A DNA stretch of 55,060 nt from Streptomyces sp. MBT53 (lineage in GTDB: Bacteria > Actinomycetota > Actinomycetes > Streptomycetales > Streptomycetaceae), in contig NZ_JAEQAZ010000084.1 in the NCBI RefSeq assembly GCF_016654115.1, forward strand, positions 1 to 55,060. Reading direction: 5' to 3'. Positions 31,755-43,531 of this stretch are shown here, piece by piece (the stretch's first letter is position 1; the number at the start of each line of letters is the position of its first letter). The notes under the pieces are model-generated. The model was not told where the DNA came from and searched no databases. It was given only the letters and a program-made list of their open reading frames with translations. The translations under genes were made by a program, and so were the position numbers.

Positions 31755-32285
31755 ATGGCAAGGCCCGACAAGGCTGCCGCGGTAGCCGAGCTCGCGGGAC
31801 AGTTCCGCGACTCGAACGCCGCCGTGCTGACCGAGTACCGGGGTCTCACCGTGGCGCAGCTCAAGACGCTGCGTCGTTCGCTCGGTGAGAACGCCCAGTA
31901 CGCCGTGGTGAAGAACACGCTGACCAAGATTGCGGCCAACGAGGCCGGGATCTCTACGCTCGACGACCTGTTCAACGGTCCGACGGCGGTCGCCTTCATC
32001 ACCGGTGACCCGGTGGAGTCGGCGAAGGGTCTTCGTGACTTCGCCAAGGACAACCCGAACCTCGTCATCAAGGGCGGTGTCCTTGACGGCAAGGCGCTGT
32101 CCGCCGACGAGATCAAGAAGCTCGCGGACCTCGAGTCCCGCGAGGTTCTGCTCTCCAAGCTGGCGGGTGCCTTCAAGGGCAAGCAGACTCAGGCTGCGCA
32201 GCTCTTCCAGGCGCTCCCGTCGAAGCTCGTCCGCACGGTGGACGCCCTTCGCGCCAAGCAAGAAGAGCAGGGCGGTGCCGAGTAA
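31755..32285 (+). CDS. rplJ: 50S ribosomal protein L10
   Basis: Base of the ribosomal stalk that anchors the L7/L12 dimers. 176 residues: MARPDKAAAVAELAGQFRDSNAAVLTEYRGLTVAQLKTLRRSL, then YAVVKNTLTKIAA and GPTAVAFITGDPV, with a helical C-terminus that binds L12. GGAAGGAGG upstream fixes the ATG at 31755. It is cotranscribed with rplL. Confidence 0.98.
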   Translation: MARPDKAAAVAELAGQFRDSNAAVLTEYRGLTVAQLKTLRRSLGENAQYAVVKNTLTKIAANEAGISTLDDLFNGPTAVAFITGDPVESAKGLRDFAKDNPNLVIKGGVLDGKALSADEIKKLADLESREVLLSKLAGAFKGKQTQAAQLFQALPSKLVRTVDALRAKQEEQGGAE

Positions 32286-32412
32286 TTCGGCTCGCAGCAT
32301 GACCGCTGCCTGAGGCTCCGCGCCGCACGGCAACGGTCGTAGCGGGCCGAACGTACGCCCGCCAGACATGTACACACCGGCACCAGCCGAAAATTAGTGG
32401 AAGGAAGCCATC

Positions 32413-32793
32413 GTGGCTCTCACCCAGGACGAACTGCTCGCCGAGTTCGAGACCATGACCCTCATCCAGCTTTCCGAGTTCGTGAAGGCGTTCGAGGAGA
32501 AGTTCGACGTCACCGCCGCTGCCGCGGTCGCCGTCGCCGGTCCGGCCGGTCCGGCCGCCGCCGCCGAGGCCGTCGAGGAGCAGGACGAGTTCGACGTCAT
32601 CCTCACCGGCGCCGGCGAGAAGAAGATCCAGGTCATCAAGGTCGTGCGTGAGCTGACCTCGCTGGGCCTGAAGGAGGCCAAGGACCTCGTGGACGGCGCC
32701 CCGAAGCCCGTCGTCGAGAAGGTCGCCAAGGACGTCGCCGAGAAGGCCGCCGAGTCCCTCAAGGCCGCCGGCGCCTCCGTCGAGGTCAAGTAA
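32413..32793 (+). CDS. rplL: 50S ribosomal protein L7/L12
   Basis: 126 residues from GTG 32413. The N-terminal dimer domain reads LTQDELLAEFETMTLIQLSEFVKAFEEKF, an Ala/Val/Gly hinge follows near residues 33-52, and the C-terminal factor-binding domain has EFDVILTGAGEKKIQVIKVVRELTSLGLKEAKDLVDGAPK. It is the mobile stalk protein that recruits EF-G and EF-Tu. A 127-base gap from rplJ contains no terminator. Confidence 0.98.
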   Translation: MALTQDELLAEFETMTLIQLSEFVKAFEEKFDVTAAAAVAVAGPAGPAAAAEAVEEQDEFDVILTGAGEKKIQVIKVVRELTSLGLKEAKDLVDGAPKPVVEKVAKDVAEKAAESLKAAGASVEVK

Positions 32794-32845
32794 CACCTTC
32801 CAGGTCGTGGACGAGGTCCCAAGGACCTTGTAACGCCTAGGCACT

Positions 32846-32879
32846 GAAGAGCGATCATCCATCTGGGTGGTCGCTCTTC
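32846..32879 (+). terminator. Terminator after rplL
   Basis: GAAGAGCGATCA (32846-32857) pairs with TGGTCGCTCTTC (32868-32879), with one T-G pair. Confidence 0.85.
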
Positions 32880-33149
32880 GGCGTTCCTGGGTCGGGTGAG
32901 CGGCAGCCTTGCGGCCAGGGGTTCGCGGAGTATGGTGATCTTCTTCGTGCCTCCGAGCACCCTGGCGGCATGTGGGGTGGGCCATGGAGGTCTTGACGAA
33001 CCGCACGCAGCGCGCAATTCTCAGGACGCGTCGTCACAACGATCCGAATCCGAGGCATGGATCGGCGGCGAAGTGGGCAGTATCAACGCGTTGAGGACGT
33101 GAGCTTGCCGAGGGTGTTGAGCACGACGAGGGTCTCAAAAAAGCGGGGC
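32880..33149 (+). other. Intergenic stretch between the rplL terminator and the rpoB promoter
   Basis: About 270 bases without a convincing gene. A 68-codon frame at 32896-33102 has no ribosome site and no recognisable sequence, and I judge it non-coding. An AAAAAA run at 33137-33142 precedes the rpoB promoter. Confidence 0.6.
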
Positions 33150-33178
33150 TGGACATCAGTGCGCCAAGTGGCTACACT
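33150..33178 (+). promoter_or_regulatory. rpoB promoter
   Basis: TGGACA (33150-33155), 17 bases, TACACT (33173-33178): five of six bases of the -35 consensus and a good -10. Transcription would start near 33185 and leave a leader of about 158 bases before the TTG start. That leader contains a short hairpin around AGGGGCATGCCCT. Confidence 0.75.
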
Positions 33179-33342
33179 GACCCTTTGCGCTGCCTGTTAG
33201 CTGCTCCCTGCCCGTCACCAGGGGCATGCCCTCGCTTTAGCACCGACGATCGGATCGTCCCTGACCTGGGACTTCTGTCTCTGTGCGCGAGTGGGGGGCC
33301 GGTACGCGCGTAGTGAGTCCGAGCCCTCGGAAGGACCCCCTC

Positions 33343-36300
33343 TTGGCCGCCTCGCGCACTGCCTCGACCGCGAATATGAACAACGGCGCCAGCACCGCCC
33401 CGCTGCGCATCTCCTTTGCAAAGATCAAGGAGCCCCTCGAGGTTCCCAACCTGCTCGCGTTGCAGACCGAGAGCTTCGACTGGCTGCTCGGCAACACCGC
33501 CTGGCAGAGTCGGGTCGAGGCGGCTCTGGAGTCGGGTCAGGACGTCCCCACCAAGTCCGGTCTGGAGGAGATCTTCGAGGAGATCTCTCCGATCGAGGAC
33601 TTCTCCGGGTCGATGTCGCTGACCTTCCGCGACCACCGTTTCGAACCTCCCAAGAACAGCATCGACGAGTGCAAGGAGCGCGACTTCACGTACGCCGCCC
33701 CACTCTTCGTGACCGCTGAGTTCACCAACAACGAGACCGGCGAGATCAAGTCCCAGACGGTCTTCATGGGCGACTTCCCGCTCATGACCAACAAGGGCAC
33801 CTTCGTCATCAACGGCACCGAGCGTGTCGTCGTGTCGCAGCTGGTCCGTTCGCCGGGCGTCTACTTCGACTCCTCGATCGACAAGACGTCCGACAAGGAC
33901 ATCTTCTCCGCCAAGGTGATCCCCTCCCGGGGTGCCTGGCTGGAGATGGAGATCGACAAGCGCGACATGGTCGGTGTCCGCATCGACCGCAAGCGCAAGC
34001 AGTCCGTCACCGTCCTGCTCAAGGCTCTCGGTTGGACGACCGAGCAGATCCTGGAGGAGTTCGGCGAGTACGAGTCCATGCGCGCCACCCTGGAGAAGGA
34101 CCACACCCAGGGTCAGGACGACGCGCTCCTCGACATCTACCGCAAGCTGCGTCCGGGCGAGCCCCCGACCCGCGAGGCCGCGCAGACGCTTCTGGAGAAC
34201 CTCTACTTCAACCCGAAGCGCTACGACCTCGCCAAGGTCGGCCGCTACAAGGTCAACAAGAAGCTGGGCGGCGAAGCCCCGCTGGACGCCGGTGTGCTGA
34301 CCGTCGAGGACATCATCTCGTCGATCAAGTACCTGGTGAAGCTGCACGCCGGCGAGACCGAGACCGTCGGTGACAACGGCACGACGATCGTCGTCGAGAC
34401 CGACGACATCGACCACTTCGGCAACCGTCGTCTGCGCAACGTCGGCGAGCTCATCCAGAACCAGGTCCGTACGGGTCTGGCGCGAATGGAGCGAGTCGTC
34501 CGCGAGCGGATGACGACCCAGGACGTCGAGGCGATCACGCCGCAGACCCTGATCAACATCCGGCCGGTCGTCGCCTCCATCAAGGAGTTCTTCGGCACCA
34601 GCCAGCTGTCGCAGTTCATGGACCAGAACAACCCGCTGTCGGGTCTCACCCACAAGCGCCGTCTGTCGGCTCTTGGCCCGGGTGGTCTCTCCCGTGAGCG
34701 GGCCGGCTTCGAGGTCCGTGACGTGCACCCCTCGCACTACGGCCGCATGTGCCCGATCGAGACCCCTGAAGGCCCGAACATCGGCCTGATCGGCTCGCTC
34801 GCCTCCTACGGCCGCGTCAACGCGTTCGGTTTCGTCGAGACGCCGTACCGCCGGGTCACCGACGGTGTCGTCACCGACGAGGTCGACTACCTGACGGCCG
34901 ACGAAGAGGACCGATTCGTCATCGCGCAGGCCAACGCGCCGCTGACGGAGGAGTTCCGCTTCGAGGAGTCCCGCGTCCTGGTCCGCATCCGCGGCGGCGA
35001 GGTCGACTACGTCCCCGGTGACGACGTCGACTACATGGACGTCTCCCCGCGCCAGATGGTGTCGGTCGCGACCGCGATGATCCCGTTCCTGGAGCACGAC
35101 GACGCCAACCGTGCCCTCATGGGCGCGAACATGATGCGTCAGGCCGTGCCCCTCATCAAGTCCGAGGCGCCGCTGGTCGGCACCGGCATGGAGTACCGCT
35201 GCGCGGTCGACGCCGGTGACGTCCTGAAGTCGGAGAAGGACGGTGTGGTCCAGGAGGTCTCCGCGGACTACATCACCACCGCCAACGACGACGGCACGTA
35301 CACCACGTACCGCCTCGCCAAGTTCTCCCGCTCCAACCAGGGCACCTCCGTCAACCAGAAGGTTGTCGTGGACGAGGGCGCCCGCGTCGTCGCCAACCAG
35401 GTGCTGGCCGACGGTCCGGCGACCGAGTTCGGCGAGATGGCGCTCGGCAAGAACCTGCTCGTGGCGTTCATGCCCTGGGAGGGTCACAACTACGAGGACG
35501 CGATCATCCTGTCGCAGCGCCTCGTACAGGACGACGTCCTCTCCTCGATCCACATCGAGGAGCACGAGGTCGACGCCCGCGACACCAAGCTCGGCCCCGA
35601 GGAGATCACCCGGGACATCCCGAACGTCTCCGAGGAGGTCCTCGCCGACCTCGACGAGCGCGGCATCATCCGGATCGGTGCCGAGGTCGTCGCCGGTGAC
35701 ATCCTCGTCGGCAAGGTCACGCCCAAGGGCGAGACCGAGCTGACCCCGGAGGAGCGCCTGCTCCGCGCGATCTTCGGTGAGAAGGCGCGCGAGGTGCGCG
35801 ACACCTCGCTGAAGGTGCCGCACGGCGAGATCGGCAAGGTCATCGGCGTCCGCGTCTTCGACCGCGAGGAGGGCGACGAACTGCCGCCCGGCGTCAACCA
35901 GTTGGTCCGGGTGTATGTTGCGCAGAAGCGCAAGATCACCGACGGCGACAAGCTGGCCGGCCGTCACGGCAACAAGGGTGTTATTTCCAAGATCCTGCCC
36001 ATCGAGGACATGCCGTTCCTTGAGGACGGTACCCCGGTCGACATCATCCTCAACCCGCTGGGTGTCCCGTCCCGAATGAACCCGGGACAGGTCCTGGAGA
36101 TCCACCTCGGCTGGCTCGCCAGCCGCGGCTGGGACGTCTCCGGACTCAGCGAGGACTGGGCGCGCCGCCTGCAGGTCATCGGCGCCGACCAGGTCGCCCC
36201 GGGCACCAACGTCGCGACCCCGGTCTTCGACGGTGCCCGCGAGGACGAGATCTCCGGTCTCTTCGAGGCCACGATCCCGAACCGCGACGGCGACCGCCTC

Positions 36301-36828
36301 GTCCAGGCGTCCGGAAAGGCCAACCTGTTCGACGGCCGCTCCGGCGAGCCGTTCCCGGAGCCGATCTCGATCGGCTACATGTACATCCTGAAGCTGCACC
36401 ACCTGGTCGACGACAAGCTGCACGCCCGTTCGACCGGTCCGTACTCGATGATCACCCAGCAGCCGCTGGGTGGTAAGGCGCAGTTCGGTGGTCAGCGCTT
36501 CGGCGAGATGGAGGTGTGGGCGCTTGAGGCTTATGGCGCCGCTTACGCCCTCCAGGAACTGCTGACCATCAAGTCCGACGACGTCACCGGCCGCGTGAAG
36601 GTCTACGAGGCCATCGTCAAGGGCGAGAACATCCCCGAGCCCGGCATCCCCGAGTCCTTCAAGGTGCTCATCAAGGAGATGCAGTCGCTCTGCCTGAACG
36701 TGGAGGTGCTGTCCAGTGACGGTATGTCCATCGAGATGCGTGACACCGACGAGGATGTCTTCCGCGCAGCGGAGGAGCTCGGCATCGACCTGTCCCGGCG
36801 CGAGCCGAGCAGCGTCGAAGAGGTCTGA
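33343..36828 (+). CDS. rpoB: RNA polymerase beta subunit
   Basis: 1161 residues from TTG 33343, seven bases after AAGGA (33331-33335). This start gives LAASRTASTANMNN, the usual streptomycete N-terminus and length; a GTG 60 bases upstream would add 20 unconserved residues. The rifampicin region near residues 417-450 reads FFGTSQLSQFMDQNNPLSGLTHKRRLSALGPGG, with the Asp, His and Ser positions of the sensitive form. Other conserved stretches are GANMMRQAVPL and the C-terminal GGKAQFGGQRFGEMEVWALEAYGA. It is followed by rpoC after 94 bases with a hairpin. Confidence 0.98.
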   Translation: MAASRTASTANMNNGASTAPLRISFAKIKEPLEVPNLLALQTESFDWLLGNTAWQSRVEAALESGQDVPTKSGLEEIFEEISPIEDFSGSMSLTFRDHRFEPPKNSIDECKERDFTYAAPLFVTAEFTNNETGEIKSQTVFMGDFPLMTNKGTFVINGTERVVVSQLVRSPGVYFDSSIDKTSDKDIFSAKVIPSRGAWLEMEIDKRDMVGVRIDRKRKQSVTVLLKALGWTTEQILEEFGEYESMRATLEKDHTQGQDDALLDIYRKLRPGEPPTREAAQTLLENLYFNPKRYDLAKVGRYKVNKKLGGEAPLDAGVLTVEDIISSIKYLVKLHAGETETVGDNGTTIVVETDDIDHFGNRRLRNVGELIQNQVRTGLARMERVVRERMTTQDVEAITPQTLINIRPVVASIKEFFGTSQLSQFMDQNNPLSGLTHKRRLSALGPGGLSRERAGFEVRDVHPSHYGRMCPIETPEGPNIGLIGSLASYGRVNAFGFVETPYRRVTDGVVTDEVDYLTADEEDRFVIAQANAPLTEEFRFEESRVLVRIRGGEVDYVPGDDVDYMDVSPRQMVSVATAMIPFLEHDDANRALMGANMMRQAVPLIKSEAPLVGTGMEYRCAVDAGDVLKSEKDGVVQEVSADYITTANDDGTYTTYRLAKFSRSNQGTSVNQKVVVDEGARVVANQVLADGPATEFGEMALGKNLLVAFMPWEGHNYEDAIILSQRLVQDDVLSSIHIEEHEVDARDTKLGPEEITRDIPNVSEEVLADLDERGIIRIGAEVVAGDILVGKVTPKGETELTPEERLLRAIFGEKAREVRDTSLKVPHGEIGKVIGVRVFDREEGDELPPGVNQLVRVYVAQKRKITDGDKLAGRHGNKGVISKILPIEDMPFLEDGTPVDIILNPLGVPSRMNPGQVLEIHLGWLASRGWDVSGLSEDWARRLQVIGADQVAPGTNVATPVFDGAREDEISGLFEATIPNRDGDRLVQASGKANLFDGRSGEPFPEPISIGYMYILKLHHLVDDKLHARSTGPYSMITQQPLGGKAQFGGQRFGEMEVWALEAYGAAYALQELLTIKSDDVTGRVKVYEAIVKGENIPEPGIPESFKVLIKEMQSLCLNVEVLSSDGMSIEMRDTDEDVFRAAEELGIDLSRREPSSVEEV

Positions 36829-36835
36829 CGGGAGT

Positions 36836-36864
36836 CCGGAGACCTGCCGCGCGCAGGTCTCCGG
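36836..36864 (+). terminator. Hairpin between rpoB and rpoC
   Basis: CCGGAGACCTGC (36836-36847) pairs perfectly with GCAGGTCTCCGG (36853-36864) around a CGCGC loop, eight bases after the rpoB stop. There is no T-run, so it is more likely a stability or processing element than a full terminator inside this operon. Confidence 0.7.
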
Positions 36865-36922
36865 CCCCAGGACCCCCGTATCAGACCCCAAGACTTACAA
36901 CCCTGAGAGGGATTGACGCATA

Positions 36923-40822
<3,900 letters not shown>

Positions 40823-40833
40823 TAGTTGGTTCT

Positions 40834-40874
40834 GAAGGGCGGTCACCTCGTTTCGTACGGGGTGGCCGCCCTTC
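40834..40874. terminator. Terminator after rpoC
   Basis: GAAGGGCGGTCACC (40834-40847) pairs with GGTGGCCGCCCTTC (40861-40874), with one non-Watson-Crick pair. It lies between rpoC and the convergent minus-strand operon and can end both. Confidence 0.9.
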
Positions 40875-40880
40875 GGCGTG

Positions 40881-41882
40881 TCAGCGCCCGCGTTCCAGAT
40901 AGGTCTGGAGGTGGTGCATGCGCGTGTGGACGTCCGGGTGCGAGTCCAGCAGCCGTAGGATCGCGCCTTCCTCGGCGATGGGGACACCCGCCGCCGCGGC
41001 GGCGGCCCGGGCGGTCTCCTCCCGGTCGTGCTCCTTGCGCAGGACGGCCAGCAACTGGGCGGCGAAGCCGAGACGCGCGGCGTGCTCGTCGGCCCGCAGT
41101 TCCGATCGGCGGGAGACCGCGGCCACCAGGTAGGGCGTGGCCAGCGGCAGGAGGATCAGGCCGTAGGTGGCGGTCGCGAGCGCGATGACGACGGCCACCG
41201 TGACGACGACCGCCAGGGTGGTGGCGCCCGCCGAGAGGTGTTCGACGCGTGCGGCGAGCCTGAGCAGCAGGCGCCAGGCCAGGCGCGCGGGTAACGCGTA
41301 CCAGAAGGCGAGCAGCGAGGTCCAGGCATGGCCCCGGGTGTGATGGGCGAGCTCGTGGGCGAGTACGCCGCCGAGCTGGGCCGGGGTGAGCGCCCTCATG
41401 GAGTGGCTGGTGACGCTGACGATGTGGCCGGCGGCCGCCAGGGCGTTGATGTCGTCGCTGTTCTCTATCCACAGCTGGTACGCGTCGGCGTCGACTCCCG
41501 CCCGGCCGGCCACCTCCCGCCAGACGGGCTGCAACTTCGACGCCTCGTCCGGGGACGGGTACCGGAGGTGGAACAGCAGGCGGGCCAGGAGGCGCTCGCT
41601 GGGCCGGTGGAAGACCAGGACGCCGCTGAGCACCCAGCAGCCGAACGGGAGCCACCAGGGCAGGCCGCTCAGGGCGTCGACGAGGTACGACAGCACGAAG
41701 ACCACGCCCAGGCTGCCCGCCAGGTGGGGGAGGTGCAGGGCGAGATGGCCGAGGGCGGTGGCGTCCACGCCCCGTTGCCGGGCGGCGATGTGGACGCGGC
41801 CGCGGCGCAACCGCAGATCCTCGTTCCCCTGTTTCTCCGGTGCCTCTTTCTCCGGTTCCTCGGGTTCGCGCGGCTGAGACAT
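40881..41882 (-). CDS. M48-family membrane metalloprotease, last gene of the cyclase/NLR-like operon
   Basis: 333 residues. A charged N-terminus is followed by two membrane helices (about 55-95), then a cytoplasmic zinc protease domain: HELAHH with H176, E177 and H180, and the third ligand in SELRADEHAARLGF near residue 270. Two more hydrophobic segments lie between the motifs (about 205-260). The motifs are intact, so the protease should be active. It starts 28 bases after the PycTM-like gene and shares its operon, so it may be a second effector or a processing enzyme (inference). It is distinct from the HtpX at 8335. Confidence 0.85.
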   Translation of the reverse strand: MSQPREPEEPEKEAPEKQGNEDLRLRRGRVHIAARQRGVDATALGHLALHLPHLAGSLGVVFVLSYLVDALSGLPWWLPFGCWVLSGVLVFHRPSERLLARLLFHLRYPSPDEASKLQPVWREVAGRAGVDADAYQLWIENSDDINALAAAGHIVSVTSHSMRALTPAQLGGVLAHELAHHTRGHAWTSLLAFWYALPARLAWRLLLRLAARVEHLSAGATTLAVVVTVAVVIALATATYGLILLPLATPYLVAAVSRRSELRADEHAARLGFAAQLLAVLRKEHDREETARAAAAAAGVPIAEEGAILRLLDSHPDVHTRMHHLQTYLERGR

Positions 41883-41910
41883 GGCGGTCCTTCCGTGGGG
41901 AGAGAGCGGT

Positions 41911-42420
41911 TCAGGCGACGAGCAGCGACGTGGGGAGCAGTACCGCCGCGCCGGCGAAGGCGATCAGGCCGGTGCGGATCCAGAAGTGCTTGCGTACGGT
42001 GATGCGGCTGTTCTCGGCGAGGGCGGCGCACAGCGCCTGGGCGGAGGCGCGTTCCGTGTCCGCGAGGGCGGTGACGAGCCGGCCGGTGCGTACGGCGCGT
42101 CGGATGTCGCCGAAGTAGGTGAGCGGCAGGCCGGGGGCCCAGCGGCTGCGGCGGTAGCGGGGCAGCACGGCGAGGAGCAGGGCGAACAGCGAGGTGACGA
42201 GCAGTGCCGCTCCGGTCCACCACAGGACGGCGGCCCGGGCCGGGAGCAGGGCCGGGCTCCAGCGGCGGTCGATCAGCACCGCGCTCAGCACGCCCGTGGT
42301 GATGCCGAGCATGGCCACCAGGATCGAGGCCTTGGCGTCGGCGCGGGCGATCTCGCCGCGCAGGTCGGCGAGCAGTCGGACGCCGGCGGGCGACCGCCGG
42401 TCGCCCGGTGCCGCGGTCAT
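41911..42420 (-). CDS. PycTM-like membrane protein (Pycsar-effector type)
   Basis: 169 residues: an N-terminal helix LLADLRGEIARADAKASILVAMLGITTGVLSAVL, in which the I-x-x-A-D-x-K-A-x-x-L pattern leading into the first membrane helix is the mark of the PycTM (DUF5706) family. A second helix lies near residue 70 and a third at the C-terminus (TGLIAFAGAAVLLPTSLLVA), with YFGDIRRA between. In Pycsar systems such proteins damage the membrane when a cyclic pyrimidine nucleotide is made. The ATG overlaps the stop of the preceding gene (ATGA). The family call rests on pattern reading. Confidence 0.65.
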   Translation of the reverse strand: MTAAPGDRRSPAGVRLLADLRGEIARADAKASILVAMLGITTGVLSAVLIDRRWSPALLPARAAVLWWTGAALLVTSLFALLLAVLPRYRRSRWAPGLPLTYFGDIRRAVRTGRLVTALADTERASAQALCAALAENSRITVRKHFWIRTGLIAFAGAAVLLPTSLLVA

Positions 42421-43490
42421 GTGCCGGACTCCGGGCTGTCCTCGCGCGTCAACTCGCTGTGGTGCGGCGGGAGTTCGGTGGCCGGCGCGGGCTCCTTCGG
42501 GTGCAGGATGGCCGCCATCCGTTCGGCGATGAGCTGGTGGGGCTCCGCGAGCTGGTAGTCCTCCAGCCGTTTGCCCTCCAACGCCTGGTCGATCAGGTGC
42601 AGTTGGTTCTTGACCCGTTCCGCGTCGTCGGCGCGGAGGCGTTCCAGGACCGCCAGGGTGTCCTCGGGGTGGGCCGCCAGGTGCAGGGCGAGGACGACCG
42701 TTCCGCCCTTGGCCAGCTGATCGTCGTAGAACTTGATCTTCTCGGCCAGTCGTGCCGCCTCGTACCGGTCGCGGAGGGTGGAGGCCCGGTGTTCCGGTTC
42801 GGCGGCTTCCCAGGCGTGCCGGGCGGTTCGCAGGCGGGCCTGGTGCGAGCGTTCGGTGGCGTCGCGGCGCAGCCGTACGAAGCAGGTGACCCGTAGGCCC
42901 TCGGCGGCGCCGACGGACGAGTTGGCCTCCACCGCGCGTCGTACGGCCTCCTCGGCGGCGGCGCTCTCCGTCATGGGGTGGCTCCGGCTCGCCGCCCGCA
43001 GGACGGGCAGGAGGTGGCGGGCGACGAGGCCCGGTACGTCACGCTCCTGGCTCGCGACGAACAGGTCCGGCCGCATGACACGCCAGGTGACGTCGGCGGT
43101 GACCTCGAACTCGAAGGTGTCCTCCCGGCTGGGCAGGGGCACGTCCAGCCGGAAGGAGTGGGTGTCCGTGTCCACCTCGTACAGGGCGATGCAGCCCCGC
43201 ACGCCGGTGGGCCGCTCGGGAGGCAGGAACACCCGGTAGGACCCCTTGCGGGTGACGAGGACCAGCGCGTGGTCGACGCGTCCGGTGAAGCGGCGGCTGC
43301 GGAGGCGGAAGCGGGTCAGCTGCCAGACCTTGACGACGGGGTCCGCGTCGGCGTCGCGCGGCACGGGGAAATCGGGCCGCTGACGGAACCAGTCGAGCCG
43401 TTCGTCCTGTTCATCCTGTCCGTCATTTTCATTCTGTTCGTTCTTTTCGTCCCGTGCGGCGTCCTCGGGCCGTGGGCCGGGGTGTTCCAT
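42417..43490 (-). CDS. SPFH/band-7-like protein
   Basis: 357 residues, no membrane helix. A charged, Glu/Asn/Asp-rich N-terminus (residues 1-35) precedes a beta-rich region with HALVLVTRKGSYRVFLPPE and EFEVTADVTWRVMRPDLFVAS, which resembles the core of SPFH (stomatin/prohibitin) domains. A long charged helical part follows (residues about 210-330, RRDATERSHQARLRTARHAWEAAEPEHRAS). A scaffold role at the membrane would fit the neighbouring membrane proteins, but this is tentative. It starts 41 bases after the NLR-like gene and its stop overlaps the next start. Confidence 0.5.
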   Translation of the reverse strand: MEHPGPRPEDAARDEKNEQNENDGQDEQDERLDWFRQRPDFPVPRDADADPVVKVWQLTRFRLRSRRFTGRVDHALVLVTRKGSYRVFLPPERPTGVRGCIALYEVDTDTHSFRLDVPLPSREDTFEFEVTADVTWRVMRPDLFVASQERDVPGLVARHLLPVLRAASRSHPMTESAAAEEAVRRAVEANSSVGAAEGLRVTCFVRLRRDATERSHQARLRTARHAWEAAEPEHRASTLRDRYEAARLAEKIKFYDDQLAKGGTVVLALHLAAHPEDTLAVLERLRADDAERVKNQLHLIDQALEGKRLEDYQLAEPHQLIAERMAAILHPKEPAPATELPPHHSELTREDSPESGT

Positions 43491-43531
43491 GGTCGACCTC
43501 CTTGATGTCCTTCGCTCTCCGGGGACGGGGA

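Noticed and set aside
32896..33102. A 68-codon frame upstream of rpoB
   Set aside because: No ribosome site and no similarity I can see; lies in the terminator-promoter interval.
33172..36891. A 1239-codon open frame on the minus strand opposite rpoB
   Set aside because: Antisense shadow of high-GC codon use; its translation is Asp/Val/Leu/Arg-rich without any domain, and rpoB is certain.
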